This document shows positions 43,716-51,272 of a stretch of 64,000 nucleotides of DNA, in pieces. Positions within the stretch are counted from its first letter, which is position 1; every line of letters starts with the position of its first letter. The notes under the pieces are model-generated. The model was given only the letters and a program-made list of their open reading frames with translations, searched no databases and was not told the origin of the DNA. A program made the translations under genes and the position numbers. Source of the DNA: JAWWOL01 sp033851545 (GTDB lineage: Bacteria > Actinomycetota > Actinomycetes > JAWWOL01); NCBI GenBank assembly GCA_033851545.1, contig JAWWOO010000074.1:82695-146694 (forward strand). The letters are read 5' to 3'.

Positions 43716-44978
43716 TCAGGTTACAGACGTGCCGTCCCCCCGAATGTCATCGGCCGTGCGGATGGTCCGCAGGGGCGACGCCAAGAGAGGCCAGAAGCAT
43801 GCCGAGGACACCGCTCCCGTCATCAACATCGTGGGCCTGACACCGAAGCCCCTGCCGATCAAGCCCGCCAGCAGCGATCCGACCGACAAGGCGCCCCATG
43901 ACACGAAACGGTGCACGGAGGTCGCCCGGGCCTGCATCGACGGCTCGGCCGCGAGCTGGCGGATGGTGATCGCGTTGACCGCGAAGATGCCCTGGCCGAC
44001 CCCGATCAGCAGCGTGCCTGCTGCGAGCCAGAGGGCCGGCTGACCGTTGGTTGCCAGCGCCGAGACCAGCATGCCGCCGACCGACGGGACCGCAGCCCAG
44101 ATCAGCGTTTGCCCCAGCCCGAGCCGCCGGGTCAGCCGACCCACCAGCGCACCGCCGATGGGAAAACCGACACCGCCGGCACCCAGCGCGACGCCGAGCC
44201 CGGCCGGGGAAAGCCCGAGATGACGGACGGCGAACACGACCAGCAGTGACTCGTACATGGCAGCGCCCAGGTTGTACGCGGCCCCTGTCCACATGATGGA
44301 GTTGAGCACGGGGGTGCTTCGCACGTAGCGCAGTCCGGCCAGGACTTCGGTCTTCGTGGAAGCGCTGGGGGCGACCGTTCCGGCGTTGCCGCGGCCGGTG
44401 GCGGTCAGCGTGGCGACACTGACCGCATACGTGACCGCGTCCATGACAAGGGCGCCAGGCGAGGTCAGCAGTCCGACCAGCAGCCCGCCGCCGGCGGGTC
44501 CCACCAGCTGCGAGCTCGACTCCGACAGGGATAGCCTGGTGTTGGCCCGGTGCCAGTGCCGCCGGTCCGGCAGCAGCTCGGGAACCAGTGACTGGTAGGC
44601 GACCTGGAAGAACACGGTGCCGAAGCCCAGGAGGAGGGCGGCTACCAGCAACAGGGCCACACTGCGCACCCCCGACCAGATGGCGACCGGCAGCATCGCG
44701 ATGACCGACAGGCGCAGGGCATCCGCAGCAATCATGGACCGTCGCAGGCCCAGCCGGCTGACCCAGACGCCGGCCGGCAGTCCGATCAGCAGGAACGGCG
44801 CCCTCAGGCAGGTGGCGAGCAGGCCCACGTCGAACGTGCTGGCTGCCGTGTAAGCGACCGCGATCAGCGGCAGTGCAATCAAGGTCACCTGGTCGCCGAG
44901 CAGGCTGGCGGTCTGGCCGGCCCAGAGCAGCCCGAAGGCCCGGCCGAGCTTGCCGCTCGGCACCGGATCGGCGGTCAC
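43716..44978 (-). CDS. MFS transporter (DUF894/enterobactin-exporter-like)
   Basis: A 420-residue major facilitator protein with about 12 hydrophobic segments. Seen: LWAGQTASLLGDQVTLIALPLIA in TM1, RLGLRRSMIAADALR in the loop 2-3 position, and TGRGNAG in the central loop. This subtype (MFS_3) exports siderophores or drugs; the substrate is unknown. GTG 44978 was chosen because it overlaps the rhodanese stop (GTGA), implying translational coupling. Confidence 0.87.
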   Translation of the reverse strand: MTADPVPSGKLGRAFGLLWAGQTASLLGDQVTLIALPLIAVAYTAASTFDVGLLATCLRAPFLLIGLPAGVWVSRLGLRRSMIAADALRLSVIAMLPVAIWSGVRSVALLLVAALLLGFGTVFFQVAYQSLVPELLPDRRHWHRANTRLSLSESSSQLVGPAGGGLLVGLLTSPGALVMDAVTYAVSVATLTATGRGNAGTVAPSASTKTEVLAGLRYVRSTPVLNSIMWTGAAYNLGAAMYESLLVVFAVRHLGLSPAGLGVALGAGGVGFPIGGALVGRLTRRLGLGQTLIWAAVPSVGGMLVSALATNGQPALWLAAGTLLIGVGQGIFAVNAITIRQLAAEPSMQARATSVHRFVSWGALSVGSLLAGLIGRGFGVRPTMLMTGAVSSACFWPLLASPLRTIRTADDIRGDGTSVT

Positions 44979-45394
44979 CCCGGCTTTCCGCGCTCCACGG
45001 GCAGCTGCTCCCGCACCCACCCGTCCATGCCGCCGGGCATCTCCTTGACCGTGCGCCCGAGTGCTGCCAGTCGCAGCGCGCCGCGGGTCGAGCCGTTGCA
45101 GTGCGCGCCGTTGCAGTAGGTCACCAGCAGCAGGTCCCGCGACAGGAACGCGATCGACTCCGCGGTGATCCGCCGGTGCGGCAGGTTGATGGCGCCGGGT
45201 ACGTGCCCGGCCTCGTACAGCTCCGGGCTCCGAACGTCGATGACGACGAAACCGCCTATGCCTGCGGCAATGTCGGCTCCGACGTCGGTGCAGTCGGCTT
45301 CGTACGCGAGCCGCGCGGCGAAGTGCTCGACGGCTGCGGTGGTGTCGGCGGCGGGGTGGTCCAGGACGGCGCTGCGAGTCTGCATGTCGTCCAT
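44975..45394 (-). CDS. Rhodanese-like domain protein
   Basis: A 139-residue single-domain sulfurtransferase-like protein. Seen: VIDVRSPELYEAGHVPGAINLPH and an active-site loop around C94 and C99 (TYCNGAHCNGSTR). The extended loop with two Cys differs from the common C-x4-R loop, so specificity may differ. It is the first gene of a two-gene unit with the MFS transporter and is divergent from a GlxA-type regulator, which may control it. Confidence 0.87.
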   Translation of the reverse strand: MDDMQTRSAVLDHPAADTTAAVEHFAARLAYEADCTDVGADIAAGIGGFVVIDVRSPELYEAGHVPGAINLPHRRITAESIAFLSRDLLLVTYCNGAHCNGSTRGALRLAALGRTVKEMPGGMDGWVREQLPVERGKPG

Positions 45395-45456
45395 GCTGAC
45401 CGGGTGGCTCGCCCGGGGCGAGTGTCCGGAACGACATCGGGCGTTAAGATCCAGTC

Positions 45457-46416
45457 ATGCGTTCCCTCACCCCGCACCGCATCGCCGCCCTGGCCTATCC
45501 CGGCATGGCCCCGTTCGAGCTCGGCGTGGTGGTCGAGGTGTTCGGCCTGCCGCGACCGGACCTCGACGTGCCGTCGTGGTACCTGCTGGAGGTCTGCGCC
45601 GTCACGCCCGGCCCGCAGCCGGCCGTGGGCGGGATCAGCATCGAGGTCCAGCACGGGCTGGAGATCCTGGCCGAGGTCGACACGGTCATCGTCCCGGGCT
45701 GGCCGGTCGAGGACGCGGTCCCGGACGAGCTGCAGCGGCAGATCCGGGCCGCCCACGCGCGAGGTGCCCGCATCGTCTCCATCTGCTCGGGCGCCTTCGT
45801 CCTGGCGGCGACCAGCCTGCTGGACGGGCGCAGGGCCGCGACGCACTGGCGCTACGCGGACCGCCTCGCCGAGCGCTACCCGCTGGTCAAGGTCGACCGC
45901 GACGTGCTCTATGTCGACGAGGGCGAATTGCTCACCTCCGCCGGCTCGGCGGCCGGTATCGACCTGTGCCTGCACCTGGTCCGCGCCGACCACGGCGCCG
46001 CAATCGCCAATCAGGTCGCCCGCCGGCTCGTGACGCCGCCGCACCGCGACGGAGGTCAGGCGCAGTACATCGAGGCACCGGTCGCGGCAGACGACGACAG
46101 CCGGATCCACGACGTCATTGCCTGGTTGGCAAGGGATCTGGCCCGTACGGTGTCAGTGGGCGACCTTGCCGCCAGGGCCCACCTGTCGGAGCGGCAGTTC
46201 ACCCGCAGGTTCCGCGACGTCACCGGCGAAAGCCCGAACGAGTGGCTGATCGGGCAGCGGATCGCGGCCAGCCTGGCGCTGCTCGAGACCGGCGACGACC
46301 CGGTCGAACGGGTCGCGACGGCGGTCGGTTTCCAGACAGTGGTGACGTTCCGGCATCACTTCCGAACGCGGCTCCAGACGTCACCGACGGCTTACCGCAA
46401 GGCCTTCCGGGGCTGA
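45457..46416 (+). CDS. GlxA-family transcriptional regulator (DJ-1/PfpI + AraC HTH)
   Basis: A 319-residue regulator. An N-terminal DJ-1/PfpI-like domain (about 8-180; IVSICSGAFVLA holds the nucleophile-elbow Cys) joins a C-terminal AraC double HTH (about 215-315; LAARAHLSERQFTRRFRDV and VATAVGFQTVVTFRHHF). TAAGAT (45445-45450) ends 6 nt before the ATG. Divergent from the rhodanese-MFS unit across 62 bp, its most likely target. Confidence 0.9.
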   Translation: MRSLTPHRIAALAYPGMAPFELGVVVEVFGLPRPDLDVPSWYLLEVCAVTPGPQPAVGGISIEVQHGLEILAEVDTVIVPGWPVEDAVPDELQRQIRAAHARGARIVSICSGAFVLAATSLLDGRRAATHWRYADRLAERYPLVKVDRDVLYVDEGELLTSAGSAAGIDLCLHLVRADHGAAIANQVARRLVTPPHRDGGQAQYIEAPVAADDDSRIHDVIAWLARDLARTVSVGDLAARAHLSERQFTRRFRDVTGESPNEWLIGQRIAASLALLETGDDPVERVATAVGFQTVVTFRHHFRTRLQTSPTAYRKAFRG

Positions 46417-46722
46417 GGCGAGGACAGCGTCGAGCACGCCGGGAAAGCGGGCCTCGAGGTCTTGGTGACGCAGGTCGGTCCAGCGTTGCTTGCCCTGCTC
46501 GCGCTGGCTGATGACGCCGGCCTCACGGAGCACCCGGAAGTGGTGGGTCAGCGTCGACGGCGCCACGCTCACCGGGAACGTGCCGCAGGGTCGTTCGCCG
46601 CCCTCGCGCAGCGTGGCCACGATGGTGAGGCGGGTCGGGTCCGCGAGCGCGTTCAGCACCGCCACCAGCCGGAGATCAGCCACGGACGGGTGCACGAGCA
46701 GCGGCCGACGAGGCGATGTCAC
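46381..46722 (-). CDS. ArsR-family winged-helix regulator
   Basis: A 113-residue HTH_20/ArsR-like regulator. Seen: LNALADPTRLTIVATL, the recognition helix VAPSTLTHHFRVLREAGV, and the wing EQGKQRWTDLR. There is no obvious metal-binding CxC, so it may sense a small molecule or redox cue. AAGGAGAT precedes the GTG start. The 3' end overlaps the GlxA gene by 36 bp. Divergent from the quinone-oxidoreductase gene with palindromic operators between. Confidence 0.88.
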   Translation of the reverse strand: MTSPRRPLLVHPSVADLRLVAVLNALADPTRLTIVATLREGGERPCGTFPVSVAPSTLTHHFRVLREAGVISQREQGKQRWTDLRHQDLEARFPGVLDAVLASAPEGLAVSRR

Positions 46723-46731
46723 CGGATCTCC

Positions 46732-46787
46732 TTTCGACAGTCATCGAAACAATTGGTAGGTTCGATGATCGTACGACGATCGTCGAA
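46732..46787. promoter_or_regulatory. Two palindromic operators between arsR-like gene and oxidoreductase
   Basis: TTTCGA-6 nt-TCGAAA (46732-46749) and TTCGATGATCGT-3 nt-ACGATCGTCGAA (46761-46787, one mismatch) share the TTCGA...TCGAA core. They sit in the 77-bp divergent gap, as expected for an autoregulating ArsR-type repressor. Confidence 0.7.
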
Positions 46788-46799
46788 AGGAACGCGACC

Positions 46800-47795
46800 A
46801 TGATCCGCGCCGTCCGCTTCTGCGCCGCGGCCCCTGACACCTCGACCACCGAGGTGACGGACGTCGACCTGCCCGAGCCCGGTCCGGGCGAGCTGACGGT
46901 CGACGTCCGATTCGCCGGCGTCAACTACAAGGACGTGATGGCGCGCCGGGGCGACGCGGCCTACGTCACGAGCTGGCCGTACGCGCCGGGCCTCGAGGTC
47001 GCCGGCACCGTCCGCGCGCTGGGTGCCGGCGTCGACGGGTTCCAGGTGGGCGAGCCGGTGGTCGCCTACACGGATGCCGGCGGGCTCGCCGAGGTCGCCG
47101 TCGCCAAGGCCGAGCTGACGGTCTCGGTGCCCGACCGCCTCGACCTGGCGAAGGCAGCTGCAGCGCCGGGCGCGCTGACAGCGGCTGCGCTGCTGCTCGA
47201 CCGGATCGCCAGGTTCCGTCCCGGGGACCACCTGCTCGTGCACTCGGCGGCCGGCGCGGTCGGCGCGGCGGTGGCCCAGCTGGCCAGGCTCGGCGGCGTC
47301 GGGCACCTGGTCGGAGTGGTCGGCAGCGAGTCGCGACAAGGGCCTGCGCACAAGCTCGGCTACGACGCGGTCTTCGTCCGCGGGCCGGGCCTCGCGCAGG
47401 AGGTGCTGGGGCACACGGGCGGCGTACGGTTCGACCTGGTCCTCGACCCACAGGGGACGACCATGCTCGACGCGGACCTCGAGATGGTCGCGCCCGCAGG
47501 CAAAGTCGTGCTCTTCGGCAATGCCGGTGGCGGCGCCTACGGGGAGCTGCCACCGACCGGCAGGCTGTACGCGGGCAACGTGGCCATCGGCGGCTTCAGC
47601 CTGGCCGCCCTGTCGAGGACGGCACCGGCGCTGCTGGCGACCGGGCTGCGGCAGGCGGTGCGCCACCTCGCGGACGGCGACCTCCAGCCCGAGATCACGC
47701 TGGTCGAGGGACTCGAGGCCGTGCCCGAGGCACACCAGGCGCTCGCCGAGGGACGGGCCAGGGGCAAGCAGATCGTCCGGGTCTCCCACGGCTGA
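46800..47795 (+). CDS. Zinc-independent NADPH:quinone oxidoreductase (MDR family)
   Basis: A 331-residue quinone-oxidoreductase-like MDR protein. Seen: FAGVNYKDVMARRG, PGLEVAGTV, VHSAAGAVGAAVAQLARL (nucleotide loop AAxGxVG) and no zinc cysteines. Acts on quinones or enoyl substrates. AAAGGAACG upstream supports ATG 46800. Likely repressed by the divergent ArsR-type regulator. Confidence 0.9.
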   Translation: MIRAVRFCAAAPDTSTTEVTDVDLPEPGPGELTVDVRFAGVNYKDVMARRGDAAYVTSWPYAPGLEVAGTVRALGAGVDGFQVGEPVVAYTDAGGLAEVAVAKAELTVSVPDRLDLAKAAAAPGALTAAALLLDRIARFRPGDHLLVHSAAGAVGAAVAQLARLGGVGHLVGVVGSESRQGPAHKLGYDAVFVRGPGLAQEVLGHTGGVRFDLVLDPQGTTMLDADLEMVAPAGKVVLFGNAGGGAYGELPPTGRLYAGNVAIGGFSLAALSRTAPALLATGLRQAVRHLADGDLQPEITLVEGLEAVPEAHQALAEGRARGKQIVRVSHG

Positions 47796-47829
47796 CGGGT
47801 CACCTGCACGCTGTAGCAGGATGGTCCGC

Positions 47830-49725
47830 ATGACAACGCCGTACGGGGCCTGGCCCTCTCCGCTGACCGCCGCTGTCGTGACCGCCGGATCGGTGAGCTT
47901 GTCGTGGCCGGCGCTGGTGGGCGAGGAGGTGTGGTGGACGGAGGGCCGACCGGCTGAAGCTGGCCGCAGCACGGTCGTCCGCAGGCTTGCCGACGGCTCC
48001 GTCGAGGACGTGCTGCCGCCGCCGTGGAACGCCCGCACCCGCATCCACGAGTACGGCGGCAGGGCATGGACCGTCGTCGCGGGCGACCTGGTCTTCTCGA
48101 ACTTCGGGGACCAGAGGCTGTGGCGGCTGACCCCGGGCGGCGAGCCGGTCGCCCTGACGCCGGAGCCGGACGAGCCCGCGGGCGCCCGGTACGGCGAGCT
48201 CACCGTCGTCGGCGACGAGCTCTGGTGCGTGCGCGAGCTGCACCGTACGGGCACGGTGACCCGCGCCGTCGTGGCCGTACCCCTCGACGGGTCGGGTGCC
48301 GTCCGCGAGCTGCTGTCCGGCGCTGACTTCCTGGCCTACCCGCGGCTCTCGCCGGACGGCCGGCACCTGGCGGTCATCGCTTGGAACCACCCGCAGATGC
48401 CCTGGGACGGCACCGAGCTGTGGGTCGCACCGGTGGTCGACGGGACGGTCGGTCAACCGCGCACAGTCCTTGGCAGCAAAGCAGAGTCGGTCCTGCAGCC
48501 GCAGTGGCTCGACGACGAGACGCTGGTCGCCATCAGCGACCGCTCCGGCTGGTGGGGTCTGGTCCGCGTCGGTCTGGACGGGACCACCGCGCCCATCCTC
48601 AAGACGGAGGAGGAGGTCGGCGGGCCGCTGTGGGTGCTCGGCTCGACCTGGTTCGCCCGGCTCGACGACGGCAGCTTCCTTGTCACCCCGGCATCCGGGC
48701 CGGCCGTGGTCGCCCCCGATGGATCACGTTGTCCGCTGCAGGCGCCGTTCACGTCCTGGCAAGGGCTGCAGACCGATGGCGCCCGCACGGTGGCCGTCGC
48801 CGCGTCACCAACGGCCCTGCCCGCGATCGTGCTGCTGGAGCCGGACGGCACGTACGAGGTCGTGCACGAGAGCGCCGAGGTGCCGGTCGGCGCGCAGTGG
48901 CTGCCCGTACCCGAGCGGCGCACCTTCTCGAGTGCCGGTGGCCGGGTGGTCCACGCCGTGGTGTGGCCACCGACGTCGCCGGTCGCCCAGAGCCCCGACC
49001 ATGAGCTGCCGCCGTACGTCGTCTTCGTGCACGGCGGACCGACCTCGCAGACCTCAGCGTCCCTCGACCTGCAGAAGGCCTACTTCACCAGTCGGGGCAT
49101 CGGCATCATCGATGTCGACTACGGCGGATCGACAGGCTACGGCCGGCCGTACCGCTCGTCGCTGGACGGGCAGTGGGGCATCGTCGACGTCGAGGACTGC
49201 GTAGCCGCTGCCCACGGTCTGGTCGCCGCCGGCATCGCCGACGGGGCCCGGCTGGCGATCCGCGGTGGCAGCGCCGGCGGCTGGACCGTCCTCGCCGCGT
49301 TGACCGGGACGACGACCTTCGCGGCCGGCGCGTCCTACTTCGGCGTCGCCGACCTGCTGCGCCTTGCCCAGGACACCCACGACTTCGAGTCGCGCTACCT
49401 CGACCGCTTGGTCGGGCCGCTGCCGGAGGCGCTCGAGGTCTATCAGCTGCGGTCGCCGCTCAACCGGGTCGACCAGCTGTCCTGCCCGGTGCTGCTGCTC
49501 CAGGGCGAGGACGACGAGGTGGTTCCGCCGTCGCAGGCGGAGATGTTCCGGGATGCCATGGTGCGTAAGGAGATTCCGCACGCCTACCTGCTGTTCGAGG
49601 GCGAAGGCCACGGCTTCCGCAAGGCGCAGAACATCGTGACAGCTCTCGAGTCGGAGCTCTCGTTCTACGGCCAGGTGCTCGGCTTCGACCCGCCGGATGT
49701 CCCGAAGTTGACCCTGGAGCGGTAG
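47830..49725 (+). CDS. S9 prolyl oligopeptidase family peptidase (acylaminoacyl-peptidase-like)
   Basis: A 631-residue serine peptidase. The N-terminal propeller (about 1-370; RLSPDGRHLAVIAW) is followed by a hydrolase domain with S481 (GGSAGGWT), Asp in GEDDEVVPP, and His in GEGHGFRKA. GRP-type VDYGGSTGYG matches S9C enzymes, which remove blocked N-terminal residues. CAGGAT ends 7 nt before ATG 47830; ATG 47821 is an in-frame alternative. Confidence 0.9.
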   Translation: MTTPYGAWPSPLTAAVVTAGSVSLSWPALVGEEVWWTEGRPAEAGRSTVVRRLADGSVEDVLPPPWNARTRIHEYGGRAWTVVAGDLVFSNFGDQRLWRLTPGGEPVALTPEPDEPAGARYGELTVVGDELWCVRELHRTGTVTRAVVAVPLDGSGAVRELLSGADFLAYPRLSPDGRHLAVIAWNHPQMPWDGTELWVAPVVDGTVGQPRTVLGSKAESVLQPQWLDDETLVAISDRSGWWGLVRVGLDGTTAPILKTEEEVGGPLWVLGSTWFARLDDGSFLVTPASGPAVVAPDGSRCPLQAPFTSWQGLQTDGARTVAVAASPTALPAIVLLEPDGTYEVVHESAEVPVGAQWLPVPERRTFSSAGGRVVHAVVWPPTSPVAQSPDHELPPYVVFVHGGPTSQTSASLDLQKAYFTSRGIGIIDVDYGGSTGYGRPYRSSLDGQWGIVDVEDCVAAAHGLVAAGIADGARLAIRGGSAGGWTVLAALTGTTTFAAGASYFGVADLLRLAQDTHDFESRYLDRLVGPLPEALEVYQLRSPLNRVDQLSCPVLLLQGEDDEVVPPSQAEMFRDAMVRKEIPHAYLLFEGEGHGFRKAQNIVTALESELSFYGQVLGFDPPDVPKLTLER

Positions 49726-49881
49726 GGTCGGTGCCGTGCAGCCGTACCGGGGCGTCCTGCCCCCTCCGCGCTCCTGAGGGAGCGCCTCGCCCCTGACCGG
49801 CCCTTCCCGCGGCCGGTCGTCAGGTCGTGCCTGCGCTCCAGCTGATGCCCATCTGTCGGCTCACTGTCCAGGAGCGCACTC
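49723..49881 (+). promoter_or_regulatory. Leader region with attenuator architecture for the EamA exporter
   Basis: A -10-like TAGGGT (49723-49728) is followed by a uORF and four mutually complementary strands: 1 GCGCTCC (49768-49774), 2 GGAGCGC (49779-49785), 3 GCGCTCC (49833-49839), 4 GGAGCGC (49871-49877). Strands 1 and 3 are identical, as are 2 and 4, so 1:2 plus 3:4 or 2:3 can form. Strand 4 contains the EamA ribosome-binding site AGGAG (49870-49874). Between them GACCGGCC/GGCCGGTC (49795-49802/49811-49818) makes a perfect 8-bp hairpin. This is the layout of a translational attenuator. Confidence 0.7.
49736..49777 (+). CDS. Putative leader peptide (uORF) with a Pro-Pro-Pro motif
   Basis: GTG 49736 opens 13 codons reading VQPYRGVLPPPRS and stops at TGA 49775-49777, in the loop between attenuator strands 1 and 2. 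TAGGGT ends 7 nt before the GTG, so the peptide would be the leaderless first product of the mRNA. PPP is a known ribosome-stalling sequence, and a stall there would cover strand 1. An overlapping GTG at 49731 opens a longer frame but is too close to the -10. Confidence 0.5.
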   Translation: MQPYRGVLPPPRS

Positions 49882-50832
49882 GTGTTGTCACCTCGAACGG
49901 AACTGCGCGCTCAACGCCTCGGCGCGCGCACCGGTCTCGTCCAGATCACCCTCGCCGCGCTGTTGTGGGGGACCACCGGCGTCGTCGTCCAGCTCATCCG
50001 CAACCGCACCAGCCTCAGCCCGGTCAGCATCGGCTTCTACCGGCTGGCCGTAGCCGCCTTGTTCCTGCTCGGCCTGCACGCGCGCAACGTGCGCGACCTC
50101 GTACGGGCGGTGCGGGCCTCGCCGATCGGGCTGCTCCTCGTCGGTGTCGGACTCGGCGGCTATCAGGCCGCGTATTTCATCTCGGTCGCCGCCATCGGGG
50201 TCAGTCTCTCGACGATGGTCAGTCTGGGGGTGGCTCCGGTCTGCATCGCGATCTGGGAGTCCGCCGTCGCCCGGCGCCGGCCGAGCGGGCTCACCGTCGG
50301 CAGTCTCTCGGCCGGCATCGTCGGTCTCGTCCTGATCACGGCTGCCGGCGGGCACACGACGACCGGCGCGCAGCATCCGCTGCTGGGGCTGATCGCCGCG
50401 GTGGTGTCCGGTGTGGGCTACGCGGCGAGCACAGTGCTCAGCCGGCACGTGTCCCAGCAGACCCCCGCGATGACGCTGACCACGATCTCGACGCTGTTCG
50501 GAGCGACCGCCCTGGCGCCCTTTGCGTTCGTCAACGGCATCGGCCTGCACGTGACGGCGTCGACGGTCTCGATGCTGGTCTACATCGGCGTCGTCGCCAC
50601 CGCCGTCTCGTACGCACTGTTCTATGCAGGCCTGCGGATCACCTCCGGCAGTGTCGCCGCGGTGCTGACGCTGCTCGAGCCGTTGACGGCCGCGGTGCTC
50701 GCGGTGGCCGTGCTCGGCGAGCCGCTGCCCGCGATGGAGATCGTCGGCGGCGTCATCCTGCTCGGCGCGATCACGGCGCTCTACCTCATGCCGCAGCCGC
50801 CGGCGCCGGAGCTCTCCGCCCCGCCGCCCTAG
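49882..50832 (+). CDS. EamA/DMT-family transporter
   Basis: A 316-residue drug/metabolite transporter with about 10 helices in two EamA repeats (ALLWGTTGVVVQLI near 30; VVSGVGYAASTVLSRHV near 175). It probably exports a small metabolite or antibiotic. GTG 49882 has AGGAG 7 nt upstream, which is sequestered in the leader fold. The 3' end overlaps the convergent lipoprotein gene by 4 bp. Expression inducible by translation stress is inferred from the leader. Confidence 0.9.
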   Translation: MLSPRTELRAQRLGARTGLVQITLAALLWGTTGVVVQLIRNRTSLSPVSIGFYRLAVAALFLLGLHARNVRDLVRAVRASPIGLLLVGVGLGGYQAAYFISVAAIGVSLSTMVSLGVAPVCIAIWESAVARRRPSGLTVGSLSAGIVGLVLITAAGGHTTTGAQHPLLGLIAAVVSGVGYAASTVLSRHVSQQTPAMTLTTISTLFGATALAPFAFVNGIGLHVTASTVSMLVYIGVVATAVSYALFYAGLRITSGSVAAVLTLLEPLTAAVLAVAVLGEPLPAMEIVGGVILLGAITALYLMPQPPAPELSAPPP

Positions 50833-51215
50833 CAGGCATCCCAGTGCCAGGAGCCGGACTCGTTGAGCCAGGCCTTCCTGGTCTGGTCGAGGACGGTGTC
50901 GGCGTAGGTGTAGGTGACGTGGGCCTTGCTGCCGGTGACGTCGTCGACCTTGAGCGACTTGATCGTGGCGGCCGGGTAGTTGGCCTTGGCCTGCGCCGCC
51001 TGTGCTGCTGAGGCGCCGGCGTCGACGATCTGCTGGCAGCGCTCGGACTCCAGCTGGAACGCCATGGCGCCGTTGCCCCCGACGATCGCGGCTGAGTAGG
51101 CCCGTACGGCGGACTCGAGGGCGGCCTCGGGGGTGCCGGCCTTGGGTCCGCTGCTGCCGCCACCACAGGCCGTAGCCAGCACCATCACGCCGGCGAGCAC
51201 CCCGTAGCAACGCAT
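50829..51215 (-). CDS. Small putative lipoprotein
   Basis: A 128-residue exported protein with signal peptide and lipobox (VLATAC, Cys about residue 17), then an NTF2-like/DUF4878-like layout (AALESAVRAYSAAIVGG, AHVTYTYAD) and a Trp-rich end (SWHWDAC). Function unknown. ATG 51215 was chosen over upstream starts because TAGCGT (51228-51223) ends 7 nt before it and the signal peptide then begins at once. Confidence 0.7.
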   Translation of the reverse strand: MRCYGVLAGVMVLATACGGGSSGPKAGTPEAALESAVRAYSAAIVGGNGAMAFQLESERCQQIVDAGASAAQAAQAKANYPAATIKSLKVDDVTGSKAHVTYTYADTVLDQTRKAWLNESGSWHWDAC

Positions 51216-51272
51216 GATCGACACGCTAGTCCGCAAATCGGTGCGAAGGGCCGCATTCCGATGCATCGGCTG

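Noticed and set aside
49731..49796. Alternative 21-codon uORF from GTG 49731
   Set aside because: Only 2 nt separate it from the -10, against 6-7 nt at all other leaderless starts; the 49736 frame fits better.
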